From Phoenicibacter congonensis (GTDB lineage Bacteria; Actinomycetota; Coriobacteriia; Coriobacteriales; Eggerthellaceae), in assembly GCA_030530045.1 (NCBI GenBank), contig JAUMVS010000001.1:1-59295 (forward strand): a stretch of DNA of 59,295 nucleotides, read 5' to 3'. The position numbers and the translations under genes were made by a program. How positions within the stretch are numbered: position 1 is the first letter of the stretch; each line of letters opens with the position of its first letter. The notes beneath the pieces were generated by a model that made no database searches, was not told the origin of the DNA, and worked only from the letters and a program-made list of their open reading frames with translations. Positions 7,659 to 16,025 of this stretch are shown here, one piece after another.

Positions 7659-8180
7659 GTGGAAGAAGTGATTAACAAAACCGTTTCGAAGACAAAAAAG
7701 ACAGAAAGCAAGAAAAAGACTAAAAGTGTTAGTGGTGAGCAAGTAAAAAAGACCAAGAGCACAACAAAAGAAGCTTCATCAGCAGTTGAGGAAAAGCCGT
7801 GCGATGACACCAAAAAATCTAACAATAAGGAGCTGGGCACTAGGGGAGAGAAAGCCGCAGAGAGGTTCCTTTACAGGCGCAATTATGAAATCATCGAGCG
7901 CAACTGGAGAAGCCGTTTTGGTGAAGCCGACATAATTGCTATGGACGATGAGTGCCTCGTGTTTGTTGAGGTAAAGACCCGCTCAACTCTCGAGCAGGGT
8001 TTTCCTTGCGAAGCAGTTGATGCAAAAAAGCGGGCAAAGTATGAAAAAATTGCGCTTGATTATCTTGGCCAGAGTGATCTTTTTGACATTCCAATTCGCT
8101 TCGATGTGATTGATATCGTTCAAGTTGACGAAAACAGGGCAGCAATTAGACACCATGTAAATGCATTTGGAGTAGCTTAA
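7659..8180 (+). CDS. UPF0102 (YraN) family protein with lysine-rich N-terminal extension
   Basis: YraN proteins are small restriction-endonuclease-fold proteins of unresolved function, often beside rnhB, comM and dprA as here. The domain begins near residue 58 (ELGTRGEKAAERFL) and shows the nuclease-like core FGEADIIAMDDECLVFVEVKTR with the E-D-ExK pattern. Typical family members are about 120 residues; this one has 173 because of a ~55-residue N-terminus dominated by Lys, Thr, Ser and Glu. The GTG start at 7659 is preceded by AAGGAGGA at ideal spacing, so the extension is very probably translated. It may be a nucleic-acid-binding tail (inference). comM follows after 3 bp. Confidence 0.85.
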   Translation: MEEVINKTVSKTKKTESKKKTKSVSGEQVKKTKSTTKEASSAVEEKPCDDTKKSNNKELGTRGEKAAERFLYRRNYEIIERNWRSRFGEADIIAMDDECLVFVEVKTRSTLEQGFPCEAVDAKKRAKYEKIALDYLGQSDLFDIPIRFDVIDIVQVDENRAAIRHHVNAFGVA

Positions 8181-8183
8181 ATC

Positions 8184-9734
8184 ATGAGTCGTCCAGTTTG
8201 TGTAAACAGTGCTGCTTTGATTGGAGCAGAAGCTGTTCCTGTTAGTGTTGAGGTTTCTGTTGTCGAGTCGCTGCCTGGAATTTCTATCGTGGGCATGGCT
8301 GACACTGCTGTTATGGAAGCTCGTGAGCGAGTTAGAACTGCCATTAAAACTTCTGGCTTTAAGATGCCAAACAAAAAGATTGTTGTGAACCTAGCCCCTT
8401 CTGACATTAAAAAAAGAGGTTGCGGGTTTGATCTTCCTATTGCGATTGGAATTCTTGTTGCAACTGGTCAGGTTAGTTATGAGTTTATAAAGAATCGGCT
8501 TTTTGTTGGAGAACTTGGGCTTGATGGGTCTGTGCGGCCTGTCCCAGGAACGCTTGCCTATGGAATTTGTGCACATAAATTGGGGTTAGCTCTTGTTAGT
8601 GCAGGTTATGAAAGCGTTCCGATTGACACGCTGGTGCATCTCAAATGTGCCGATTTAACTGATGGTTTGGAATATAACCCTCTTCCTGAGGTGCGAACTA
8701 AGTGCGAGGCGAAAAGCTATTTAATGCCTAACTCGCCTGACTTTGCAGATGTTGCTGGCCATGGTTTCACTAAAAGAGCAGCGCAAATTGCAGCTGCAGG
8801 CAATCATGGAATATTAATGATTGGACCGCCTGGCTCAGGTAAGACGATGCTTGCAAGTCGCATAGTTACAATACTGCCGCCGCTATCTAGCGATGAGATG
8901 CTAGAAGCAGCACTTGTGCATTCAGTTGCAGGGGAAGACATTAACCCCATTCTTGCAGGTAACAGGCCGTTTAGAAGCCCTCATCACAGTGCAACTATGG
9001 CTGGTCTTGTTGGGGGCGGAAATCCGTTGAAGCCAGGTGAAATTTCTCTTGCTCATTGCGGTGCATTGTTTTTAGACGAGCTGCCTGAGTTTAGTCCAAA
9101 GACCCTCCAAGCTTTACGCCAGCCAATGGAAAGCGGGAAAGTGTGTCTCACACGAGCGGAGGGAAACCTAACTTTCCCTGCTAAGTTTATGTTTATAGCA
9201 GCCTCTAACCCATGCCCTTGTGGCTATTACGGCGATGAAGAACACGACTGCAACTGCACTAACCAGCAGGTTTGCAAATATCAAGGCAGGATTGGTGGCC
9301 CTTTGATTGACAGGATTGACATCCAAGTCGATGTCAAGCGTTTGCCTGCAGCGAAGGTTTTAGAGTCGGGCAATGGCACCGATTCTTGCACACTTCGAGA
9401 AGGTGTTATGGTTGCTCGTGAGTTTTCTCAGTGGAGACAAAAGAAAGCGCTAGCCAAGAAAACTAACACATTTACTTTTGGACAAGATGCTTTTGGCTCG
9501 CCTTCAAAGAAGATGAGCACCCAAGAAATTATTGATTCTTGCGGTCTAGCAAAGGACACCAAGGATTTCGTCATTGAAATGGCAGAGACCAATCATCTTT
9601 CAGGTCGAGCACTTGTTAATACGCTCAGAGTTTCGAGAACCATAGCCGACCTTGGTCAATCGCAGGCAGTGCAAGTAAATCATGTTGCTGAAGCGCTAGG
9701 TTTTAGAATTCGCGATGAGATTGGGCAGGGGTAG
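8184..9734 (+). CDS. comM: YifB/ComM family AAA+ ATPase (Mg-chelatase-like)
   Basis: In competent bacteria ComM is a hexameric helicase that promotes branch migration of incoming DNA during transformation; the family is also found in non-competent species. The 516-residue protein has the N-terminal Lon-like ChlI domain (LPGISIVGMADTAVMEARERV), Walker A GPPGSGKT at about 214-221, FRSPHHSATMAGLVGGG, Walker B-like GALFLDELPEF, and the sensor/finger region SNPCPCGYYGD with a Cys cluster (CNCTNQQVCKYQGR). The C-terminal Mg-chelatase domain contains LSGRALVNTLRVSRTIADL. It is coupled to yraN and dprA with 3-bp gaps. Confidence 0.92.
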   Translation: MSRPVCVNSAALIGAEAVPVSVEVSVVESLPGISIVGMADTAVMEARERVRTAIKTSGFKMPNKKIVVNLAPSDIKKRGCGFDLPIAIGILVATGQVSYEFIKNRLFVGELGLDGSVRPVPGTLAYGICAHKLGLALVSAGYESVPIDTLVHLKCADLTDGLEYNPLPEVRTKCEAKSYLMPNSPDFADVAGHGFTKRAAQIAAAGNHGILMIGPPGSGKTMLASRIVTILPPLSSDEMLEAALVHSVAGEDINPILAGNRPFRSPHHSATMAGLVGGGNPLKPGEISLAHCGALFLDELPEFSPKTLQALRQPMESGKVCLTRAEGNLTFPAKFMFIAASNPCPCGYYGDEEHDCNCTNQQVCKYQGRIGGPLIDRIDIQVDVKRLPAAKVLESGNGTDSCTLREGVMVAREFSQWRQKKALAKKTNTFTFGQDAFGSPSKKMSTQEIIDSCGLAKDTKDFVIEMAETNHLSGRALVNTLRVSRTIADLGQSQAVQVNHVAEALGFRIRDEIGQG

Positions 9735-9737
9735 GCC

Positions 9738-10649
9738 ATGACGGCAGGTAAATTAGAGGGAGAGCGCACTGTTATTACTCGCGGTTCTTCGCTTTATCCA
9801 GAGTGTTTAGAGCATATAAACCAGCCGCCAAAAAGGTTATTTGTGCTCGGTAACGTCGAAGCTTTGCAAGAAGGTGTGGCGTTTGTTGGTGCCAGAAAAG
9901 CGACTCCCTATGGCTTGGGCTGCGCCTCGCGATTCGCAAAACTATGTGCAAAAAACAGAGTTGCTGTGATTTCTGGAGGCGCTCTGGGGTGCGATTGCGC
10001 AGCGCAAAGGGCTTGTGTTGAAGAAGGAGGCATCACAGTTTCTTTTGTGCCGAGCATCAATGATGTTTATCCACGGCAAAACTTTGCTCTTTTTCAGCAG
10101 ATTGTTGATTGTGGAGGAGCACTTGTTAGCGAAAACGGATGGGATGTTCCTTGCATGCCTTGGATGTTTCGAATGAGAAACCGTTTGATAGCTGGCCTTG
10201 CAAAAGCAACACTAATTTGTGAGGCTGGCATTCCTTCTGGCACTTTTTCAACTGCCGATGAGGCACTTGCTGCTAATCGCGAAGTGATGGTCGTGCCAGG
10301 GTCGATAACGTCTAAAAATTCTCGAGGCTCTAATCGATTGATTTATCAGGGTGCCACGCCAATTATTGATGATGAGACGTTTGTAGATGAGCTGAGCAGG
10401 TTGTTTGGTTGCTTGCAGTCGAAAAAAATTCCAAGCTTGCCTCAAGGAGTTGAGCTTTCAGAAATCGATGCTACCCTGCTAGAAGCAATTAACTCCTCAA
10501 ATTTGATGGTGGATGAGATCATGTCAGTTGCAAGGAAGTTTTTTAGTGACGAAGAGGTGTTGAGTGAAACGATGATCTGGCTAGCTAAAGCGACCAAAAA
10601 CGGGTGGGTTGCGCGTTATCGAGATGGAACATACGGACCAGTTGTTTAA
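9738..10649 (+). CDS. dprA: DprA/Smf family DNA-processing protein
   Basis: DprA binds incoming single-stranded DNA and loads RecA during transformation. The 303-residue protein carries the Rossmann-like DprA core: VGARKATPYG, VISGGALGCD, MRNRLIAGLAKATLICEA, and SGTFSTADEALAANREVMVVPGS, with the late RGSNRLIYQGATPI. The last ~70 residues may be the winged-helix-like C-terminal domain. The GGALGCD variant replaces the commoner GGARGID, a small deviation. It follows comM by 3 bp. topA, which often follows dprA, is absent. comM plus dprA suggests competence genes elsewhere; no uptake genes are in the window. Confidence 0.9.
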   Translation: MTAGKLEGERTVITRGSSLYPECLEHINQPPKRLFVLGNVEALQEGVAFVGARKATPYGLGCASRFAKLCAKNRVAVISGGALGCDCAAQRACVEEGGITVSFVPSINDVYPRQNFALFQQIVDCGGALVSENGWDVPCMPWMFRMRNRLIAGLAKATLICEAGIPSGTFSTADEALAANREVMVVPGSITSKNSRGSNRLIYQGATPIIDDETFVDELSRLFGCLQSKKIPSLPQGVELSEIDATLLEAINSSNLMVDEIMSVARKFFSDEEVLSETMIWLAKATKNGWVARYRDGTYGPVV

Positions 10650-10726
10650 GCCTCTCGTTATTTATGGATTGAGCTGTTGTCTGACGACGAGATTTCTCGC
10701 ACTCTGCTGATATGGACAACTTGTAA

Positions 10727-10757
10727 TTGATGGTTTGAAATGTGTGTAATTTATAAT
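10727..10757 (+). promoter_or_regulatory. Promoter of trmFO, apparently giving a leaderless mRNA
   Basis: TATAAT at 10752-10757 with TTGATG at 10727-10732 (19-bp spacer, weak -35). The trmFO ATG begins at 10764, seven bases after the -10 box, exactly where transcription should start, and no Shine-Dalgarno lies before it. Confidence 0.5.
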
Positions 10758-10763
10758 TGATGC

Positions 10764-12134
10764 ATGAATTTTGAAGGAAAGAAAATAGCAGTTATTGGCG
10801 GCGGGTTAGCTGGCTCTGAGACGGCTTTACAGCTGGCAAAACGAGGCCTTTCGGTAACCCTTTTTGAGATGCGTCCGCAAGCAACAACGCCGGTTCATAA
10901 GTCTTCTGGCCTAGCAGAACTAGTTTGTTCCAACTCTTTAAAAAGCACAAAACCATCAAGCGCGGCAGGCATGTTAAAACACGAGTTAGATGTGCTTGGA
11001 TCTTTTGTTTATCGCGCAGCACTTAACAATAAAGTTGAAGCTGGTGGTGCTCTAGCGGTGGATAGAGATTTGTTTTCACAAGAAATCACTCACCTTGTGG
11101 AAGGCTCGCCAAATATTGAGGTCGTTCGCCAGCAGGTCGCTTCATTGAGTGACCTTGGTGGTTTTGATGCAATCATCGTTGCCAGTGGCCCCATGACAAG
11201 CGAGAGCCTTGCCAATTCCATCTTTTCGATAATTGGCGAGCAAGAGATGCATTTTTATGACGCTGCAGCCCCAATTGTCATGGCTGACTCTTTGAATTAT
11301 GACGTGCTGTTTGGGCAGAATCGTTACGAGGATGCAACAGACGACTCTTCAAGTGATTACCTAAATGCTCCTTTTACAAAAGAGGAATATCTTGCATTTA
11401 TTGAGGCTCTCCTTGATGCAGAAAAAGTAATTCTGAAAGATTTTGAACGAAAAGAGTTGTTCTCGGCGTGTCAGCCGATTGAAGAAATTGCTAGAAGTGG
11501 TGTTGATGCTCCTCGTTTTGGTCCGCTAAAGCCAGTTGGTCTCACCGATCCAAGAACAGGAAAGCGTCCTTGGGCTGTTGTTCAGCTGCGAAGTGAGAAC
11601 AGAAATAGCACAGCGTTTAACCTTGTTGGCTTTCAGACGAACTTGACTTTTCCGGAGCAAAAACGAGTCTTTCATATGATTCCTGGGCTTGAAAATGCAG
11701 AGTTTGCTCGCTATGGAGTGATGCATAAAAACATTTTTGTAAATGCACCGCAAGTTCTTGATAAAAACCTTAAATGTGATTTGTTGTCTAAAACATGTAA
11801 AACACCAGTGTTCATTGCAGGCCAGCTTTCTGGAACTGAAGGCTACCTTGAAGCCGTTAGAAGTGGCCTTCACGCTGCAATTTCTGTTGTTTGTGAACTT
11901 GGCGAGATTGCGGCGCCTGAGCTTTCAAGCTCTACGGTGTTTGGTTCATTAATTGATTACGCATGCGACAACAACACTATCGACTACCAACCGATGCATG
12001 TAAATTTTGGAATCATTGCCCCGCTTGAGCAAAAAATCAAGAACAAGCAGCAGCGCTATTGTGCCTATCAAGAACGTGGCGATGCCGAAATTGAAGCCTA
12101 TAAGAATTCATTAATTCAGGCTGGTGTTTTTTAA
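10764..12134 (+). CDS. trmFO: Folate/FAD-dependent tRNA m5U54 methyltransferase
   Basis: Flavoprotein that methylates U54 of the tRNA T-loop with methylene-tetrahydrofolate as carbon donor. The 456 residues match the family. The N-terminal FAD site is KKIAVIGGGLAGSETALQLA; further signatures are EMRP near 33, ELVCSNSLKS, GGALAVDRDLFS, FSACQPIEEIARSG, GPLKPVGLTDPRTGKRPW and GQLSGTEGYLEA. Start: ATG at 10764 is the only plausible initiator, lacks a ribosome site and lies 7 bp after a TATAAT, so the message is probably leaderless. xerC begins on the next base after the stop. trmFO is typical of Firmicutes and unusual in high-GC actinobacteria. Confidence 0.95.
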   Translation: MNFEGKKIAVIGGGLAGSETALQLAKRGLSVTLFEMRPQATTPVHKSSGLAELVCSNSLKSTKPSSAAGMLKHELDVLGSFVYRAALNNKVEAGGALAVDRDLFSQEITHLVEGSPNIEVVRQQVASLSDLGGFDAIIVASGPMTSESLANSIFSIIGEQEMHFYDAAAPIVMADSLNYDVLFGQNRYEDATDDSSSDYLNAPFTKEEYLAFIEALLDAEKVILKDFERKELFSACQPIEEIARSGVDAPRFGPLKPVGLTDPRTGKRPWAVVQLRSENRNSTAFNLVGFQTNLTFPEQKRVFHMIPGLENAEFARYGVMHKNIFVNAPQVLDKNLKCDLLSKTCKTPVFIAGQLSGTEGYLEAVRSGLHAAISVVCELGEIAAPELSSSTVFGSLIDYACDNNTIDYQPMHVNFGIIAPLEQKIKNKQQRYCAYQERGDAEIEAYKNSLIQAGVF

Positions 12135-13067
12135 ATGGATAGGCTGTTTGATTCACTGGATGTTGGTCTTGAAGACGAAAATGAAGAGTTCACCGACAGG
12201 TTTTGCGAATGGCTTCATTTTGCAGAGTCAAAATCAGAGAATACGGTCAGAAGTTACAGAGTTGATATCCGAGCATTTTTAGCTTGGACTGAAAGACATC
12301 ATTTTGATTTTAGAGATTTAACCCAAAAGCAGCTACGGCTTTATGTTCGAGAGCTCGAAGAGGCTAGGTATTCGAAAACTACGCAAAATCGACACCTCTC
12401 GGCAATTAGAACTTTCTACCGTTGGGCAAATGAGAATAAAGTTTGCTCTTTAGACGTGGTCGTTGGTCTATTCTCGCCCAAAAAAGATTCAAAGTTGCCT
12501 CGCGTAATGAAATTAGAAGAGGTTGTGGCTCTTTTGAAGGTTCACTTGCGAACAAGCGAGGCAAAAGACGTTCGAGACCAAGCATTGCTCGAATTTCTTT
12601 ATGCCTCTGGTGCTCGTGTTTCTGAGGTTTCCGACTTGAAGTTGACGTCAGTGGATTTTGCGCAAATGCAGGTAAAGCTCTTTGGTAAAGGATCCAAAGA
12701 AAGAGTGGTTCCTTTGCATGCTTTTTGTTGTGACTCGATGAAGCGCTACTTGCAAGAGGCTAGGGAAGAGCTGTTAAATGGCAAGACAAATGACTATTTT
12801 TTCGTGTCTAATGCAGGGAATAAGATGTCAACTAATGCAATTCGCTTGATGTTTAAGGACACTCTTAAGCAGGCACACCTTGACCTTTCCTATTCGCCTC
12901 ACGTTTTGCGACACACTTTTGCAACTCACCTTTTGGACGGTGGCGCCGATTTGCGTTCCGTGCAAGAGATGTTAGGTCACGTTAACTTGTCTACTACGCA
13001 AATCTACACGCACGTCTCTGCTGAGTTGATGAAGAGAGAGCACAGTGCTGCACACCCAAGAGGCTAA
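12135..13067 (+). CDS. xerC: Tyrosine recombinase XerC
   Basis: Site-specific recombinase that resolves chromosome dimers at dif, usually with XerD. The 310-residue protein has the N-terminal SAM-like core-binding domain (ENTVRSYRVDIRAFLAWTE) and the catalytic domain with Arg in ASGARVSEV, HxxR in HVLRHTFATHLLDGGADLRS, and the nucleophilic Tyr at residue 291 in TTQIYTHVS. It starts immediately after trmFO without its own obvious ribosome site, so translational coupling is likely. The housekeeping context (trmFO-xerC, as trmFO-codV in Firmicutes) argues against a phage integrase. XerC and XerD cannot be separated with certainty by eye. Confidence 0.88.
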   Translation: MDRLFDSLDVGLEDENEEFTDRFCEWLHFAESKSENTVRSYRVDIRAFLAWTERHHFDFRDLTQKQLRLYVRELEEARYSKTTQNRHLSAIRTFYRWANENKVCSLDVVVGLFSPKKDSKLPRVMKLEEVVALLKVHLRTSEAKDVRDQALLEFLYASGARVSEVSDLKLTSVDFAQMQVKLFGKGSKERVVPLHAFCCDSMKRYLQEAREELLNGKTNDYFFVSNAGNKMSTNAIRLMFKDTLKQAHLDLSYSPHVLRHTFATHLLDGGADLRSVQEMLGHVNLSTTQIYTHVSAELMKREHSAAHPRG

Positions 13068-13079
13068 CTTTTCTAGGTC

Positions 13080-13085
13080 TATAAT
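13080..13085 (+). promoter_or_regulatory. Possible -10 box for uvrA
   Basis: A perfect TATAAT lies 48 bp before the uvrA ATG and 13 bp after the xerC stop. No convincing -35 hexamer stands at 16-18 bp and I see no LexA-type box, so the call is weak. Confidence 0.3.
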
Positions 13086-13133
13086 TTTGGGTTGCGATAA
13101 AACTACATTTTTACTCATAGGAAGTTTTTAAAA

Positions 13134-16013
13134 ATGGCTGAAAAAGACATAGTCGTTAGAGGTGCAAGACAGCACAATTTAAAAAATGTTGACGTAACAA
13201 TTCCACGAGATAAATTCGTTGTTATAACTGGCCTTTCAGGTTCTGGAAAGTCATCTTTGGCCTTCGATACAATTTATGCGGAAGGCCAGCGTCGCTATGT
13301 TGAGTCGCTCAGTTCCTATGCCCGCATGTTTTTAGGACAGGCAAACAAGCCTGACGTTGATTCTATTGACGGACTTTCTCCAGCTGTCTCAATTGATCAG
13401 AAGACAACTTCAAAAAACCCTCGCTCTACCGTCGGTACCACGACTGAAATTTATGATTATTTGCGTCTTCTTTTTGCAAGATGCGGAGTTGCTCATTGCC
13501 CAGTGTGCGGAAAAGCTGTAAAAGAGCAAACCACCGACCAGGTTGTAAAAGAGGTTTTGACGCTTAAAGAAGATGAAAACTCAGTTGCAATCGTGATGGC
13601 GCCAGTGGTTCTCGGAAGAAAAGGCGAATTCACACACCTTTTTTCTGACCTTCTAAAAGAAGGCTTCACAAGGGTTCGCATTGACGGCAAAATTATAAAG
13701 CTCGATGGAGAGCCAATTAAGCTTGACAAGCAAGTAAAGCACTTCATTGACGTTGTTCTAGATAGAGTAAAAATCAGTGAATCGAATGTTTCTCGCCTGG
13801 CCGAGGCAATCGAGAATGCAACGAAAATCTCTGACAAGCAAGTGCTTGTGAAAGTTGTTGATAAAACAAAAAAGCAAGAAGATGTAACTACATTTTCAAG
13901 CGGAGCTCGCTCAGAAATGCCACCTGATGAACACTTGTTTTCGTTGGCCCTTGCATGCCCTGAGCACGGTTTTTCAATCAACAAACTTGAACCTCGTGAC
14001 TTTTCTTTTAATGCGCCATATGGTTCGTGCCCTGACTGCTTGGGAATTGGCTCTAACGAGGAGCCTGACCCCGAGCTCATTATTCCCGATAAAGACCTCT
14101 CGATTGAAGAGGGGGCGATTGAGCCATTCAGGCATGGAAATTACTACCCGCAACTCATTCGCGCGGTGTTAAAGCACATGGGAGAGTCGCCCGACACTCC
14201 CTACAAAAAGCTCAAAAAAGCAACACAGCATGCGCTTCTTTATGGCTTAGGCGACACTCAAATTCGTGTTGACTACCACACGCTTGATGGCCGAAACACC
14301 TACTGGAAAAAGGCTTGGTGCGGGCTTTTAGCTGCAGTAGAAGAGCGCTACATGGAAGCCTCAAGCGACAGGCAGCGCGAGAAGCTTAGTCGCTATTTTT
14401 CTATTGTTCCATGCCAAACCTGCCACGGACGCCGCCTGAAGCCTGAGATTTTGGCTGTCACTATTGAAGGCAAATCAATCATTGACGTTTGTGAAATGTC
14501 TTCTGCAGAATGCCTCAAATTTTTTGAGAGCTTGAAATTTGAGGGCGCAGAGGCTGAAATTGCTAACCCGATTTTGAAAGAAATTTGTGCACGTCTTAAC
14601 TTCCTGGTTAGTGTTGGGCTTGATTACTTAACGCTAGATCGAGCAACTGCTACTCTTTCTGGCGGCGAATCGCAGCGCATTCGTCTTGCAACTCAAATCG
14701 GTTCTGGTCTTGTTGGGGTTCTCTACATTTTGGATGAGCCTTCAATTGGCCTGCACCAGCGAGATAACGATCGCTTGATTGCACAGCTAAAACACTTGCG
14801 TGACCTGGGCAACACTGTGGTTGTAGTTGAGCACGACGAAGACACAATTAGAAGCGCCGACTTTGTTGTCGACATGGGACCTCGTGCTGGAGAGCATGGC
14901 GGTGAGGTTGTGGCTTCTGGCAGTGTCGCAAAAATTATGAAAGCAAAGAATTCTCTTACTGCCGATTATCTAACGGGTAAGAGAAAGATTGAAGTTCCAA
15001 GCACTCGTCGTAAGGCAACTAAGGGTTTTTTGACGCTCACTGGCGCTAGTCAAAATAACCTCAAATCGGCAAATTTGAAAGTTCCTCTGGGAACTCTGAC
15101 CGTCATTACTGGCGTTTCAGGTTCTGGCAAAAGTTCGCTCATCATTGACACACTTGCGCCTGTGCTGGCTAACAAGCTAAATCATGCGCACAGAAAAGCT
15201 GGCGATTTTAAGAAAATTACAGGCCTAGACAAGCTAGACAAGTTGATTTCTATTGATCAAAGTCCTATTGGCAGAACTCCAAGGTCAAACCCTGCGACCT
15301 ATGTTGGCCTTTGGGACGACATTAGGCAGCTTTTCGCTAGCACGCCTGATGCGAAGGCTAAAGGCTTTGGGCCTGGCCGTTTTTCATTTAATGTTTCTGA
15401 TGGTCGTTGTGAAGCTTGCAAAGGTGATGGTCAAATCAAGATTGAAATGCACTTTTTGCCCGACATTTATGTTCCTTGTGAACAGTGTGGAGGAAAGAGA
15501 TACAACAACGAAACTCTCACTGTTTATTATCGCGGGAAGAACATTTATGACGTGCTTGAGATGACGGTCGATGAGGCACTCGAGTTTTTCCATAACATTC
15601 CAGCGATTAAACGCAAGCTTCAAACTCTTCACGACGTTGGGCTTGGCTACATTCATCTTGGTCAAGGCGCCACAACTCTTTCTGGTGGTGAAGCCCAGCG
15701 TGTCAAACTGGCAAGTGAGCTACAAAAGAAGCAAACTGGCAAAACGTTCTACATTCTTGACGAGCCAACAACTGGGCTTCATTTTGAAGATGTGCGACAG
15801 CTGCTCGAGGTATTGCAGTCGCTAGTTGACAAAGGCAACACCGTTCTCGTTATCGAGCACAACCTCGATGTAATCAAGTCGGCTGACTGGATTGTTGATT
15901 TGGGTCCTGAGGGTGGAAACGCAGGTGGCGAGATTGTAGTTTGCGGTACACCGGAAGATGTAGCAAAGTGTAAGCAGTCCTACACTGGGCAGTTTTTGAA
16001 ATCTATGCTGTAA
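13134..16013 (+). CDS. uvrA: Excinuclease ABC subunit A
   Basis: Damage-recognition ATPase of nucleotide excision repair. The 959 residues contain two ABC ATPase modules: Walker A VITGLSGSGKSSLAFDTIYA near the N-terminus and VITGVSGSGKSSLIIDTLAP near 660. The paired signature motifs are ATLSGGESQRIRLA and TTLSGGEAQRVKLA. Zinc-finger cysteines are visible as CPVCGK, ACPEHG / CPDC, CxxC near CQTCHGRR, and CEACKGDGQ / CEQCGGKR. Shine-Dalgarno AGGAAG precedes the ATG. uvrC is 26 kb downstream; uvrB is not in the window. Confidence 0.97.
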   Translation: MAEKDIVVRGARQHNLKNVDVTIPRDKFVVITGLSGSGKSSLAFDTIYAEGQRRYVESLSSYARMFLGQANKPDVDSIDGLSPAVSIDQKTTSKNPRSTVGTTTEIYDYLRLLFARCGVAHCPVCGKAVKEQTTDQVVKEVLTLKEDENSVAIVMAPVVLGRKGEFTHLFSDLLKEGFTRVRIDGKIIKLDGEPIKLDKQVKHFIDVVLDRVKISESNVSRLAEAIENATKISDKQVLVKVVDKTKKQEDVTTFSSGARSEMPPDEHLFSLALACPEHGFSINKLEPRDFSFNAPYGSCPDCLGIGSNEEPDPELIIPDKDLSIEEGAIEPFRHGNYYPQLIRAVLKHMGESPDTPYKKLKKATQHALLYGLGDTQIRVDYHTLDGRNTYWKKAWCGLLAAVEERYMEASSDRQREKLSRYFSIVPCQTCHGRRLKPEILAVTIEGKSIIDVCEMSSAECLKFFESLKFEGAEAEIANPILKEICARLNFLVSVGLDYLTLDRATATLSGGESQRIRLATQIGSGLVGVLYILDEPSIGLHQRDNDRLIAQLKHLRDLGNTVVVVEHDEDTIRSADFVVDMGPRAGEHGGEVVASGSVAKIMKAKNSLTADYLTGKRKIEVPSTRRKATKGFLTLTGASQNNLKSANLKVPLGTLTVITGVSGSGKSSLIIDTLAPVLANKLNHAHRKAGDFKKITGLDKLDKLISIDQSPIGRTPRSNPATYVGLWDDIRQLFASTPDAKAKGFGPGRFSFNVSDGRCEACKGDGQIKIEMHFLPDIYVPCEQCGGKRYNNETLTVYYRGKNIYDVLEMTVDEALEFFHNIPAIKRKLQTLHDVGLGYIHLGQGATTLSGGEAQRVKLASELQKKQTGKTFYILDEPTTGLHFEDVRQLLEVLQSLVDKGNTVLVIEHNLDVIKSADWIVDLGPEGGNAGGEIVVCGTPEDVAKCKQSYTGQFLKSML

Positions 16014-16025
16014 ATTATTAGTTGC

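Noticed and set aside
12135..13067. XerC as a mobile-element integrase
   Set aside because: It is coupled to trmFO in the standard housekeeping position with no flanking repeats or cargo.
13493..14080. 195-residue open frame on the minus strand inside uvrA
   Set aside because: It is fully opposite a certain gene, has no family motif or ribosome site, and its composition mirrors uvrA codons; a shadow frame.
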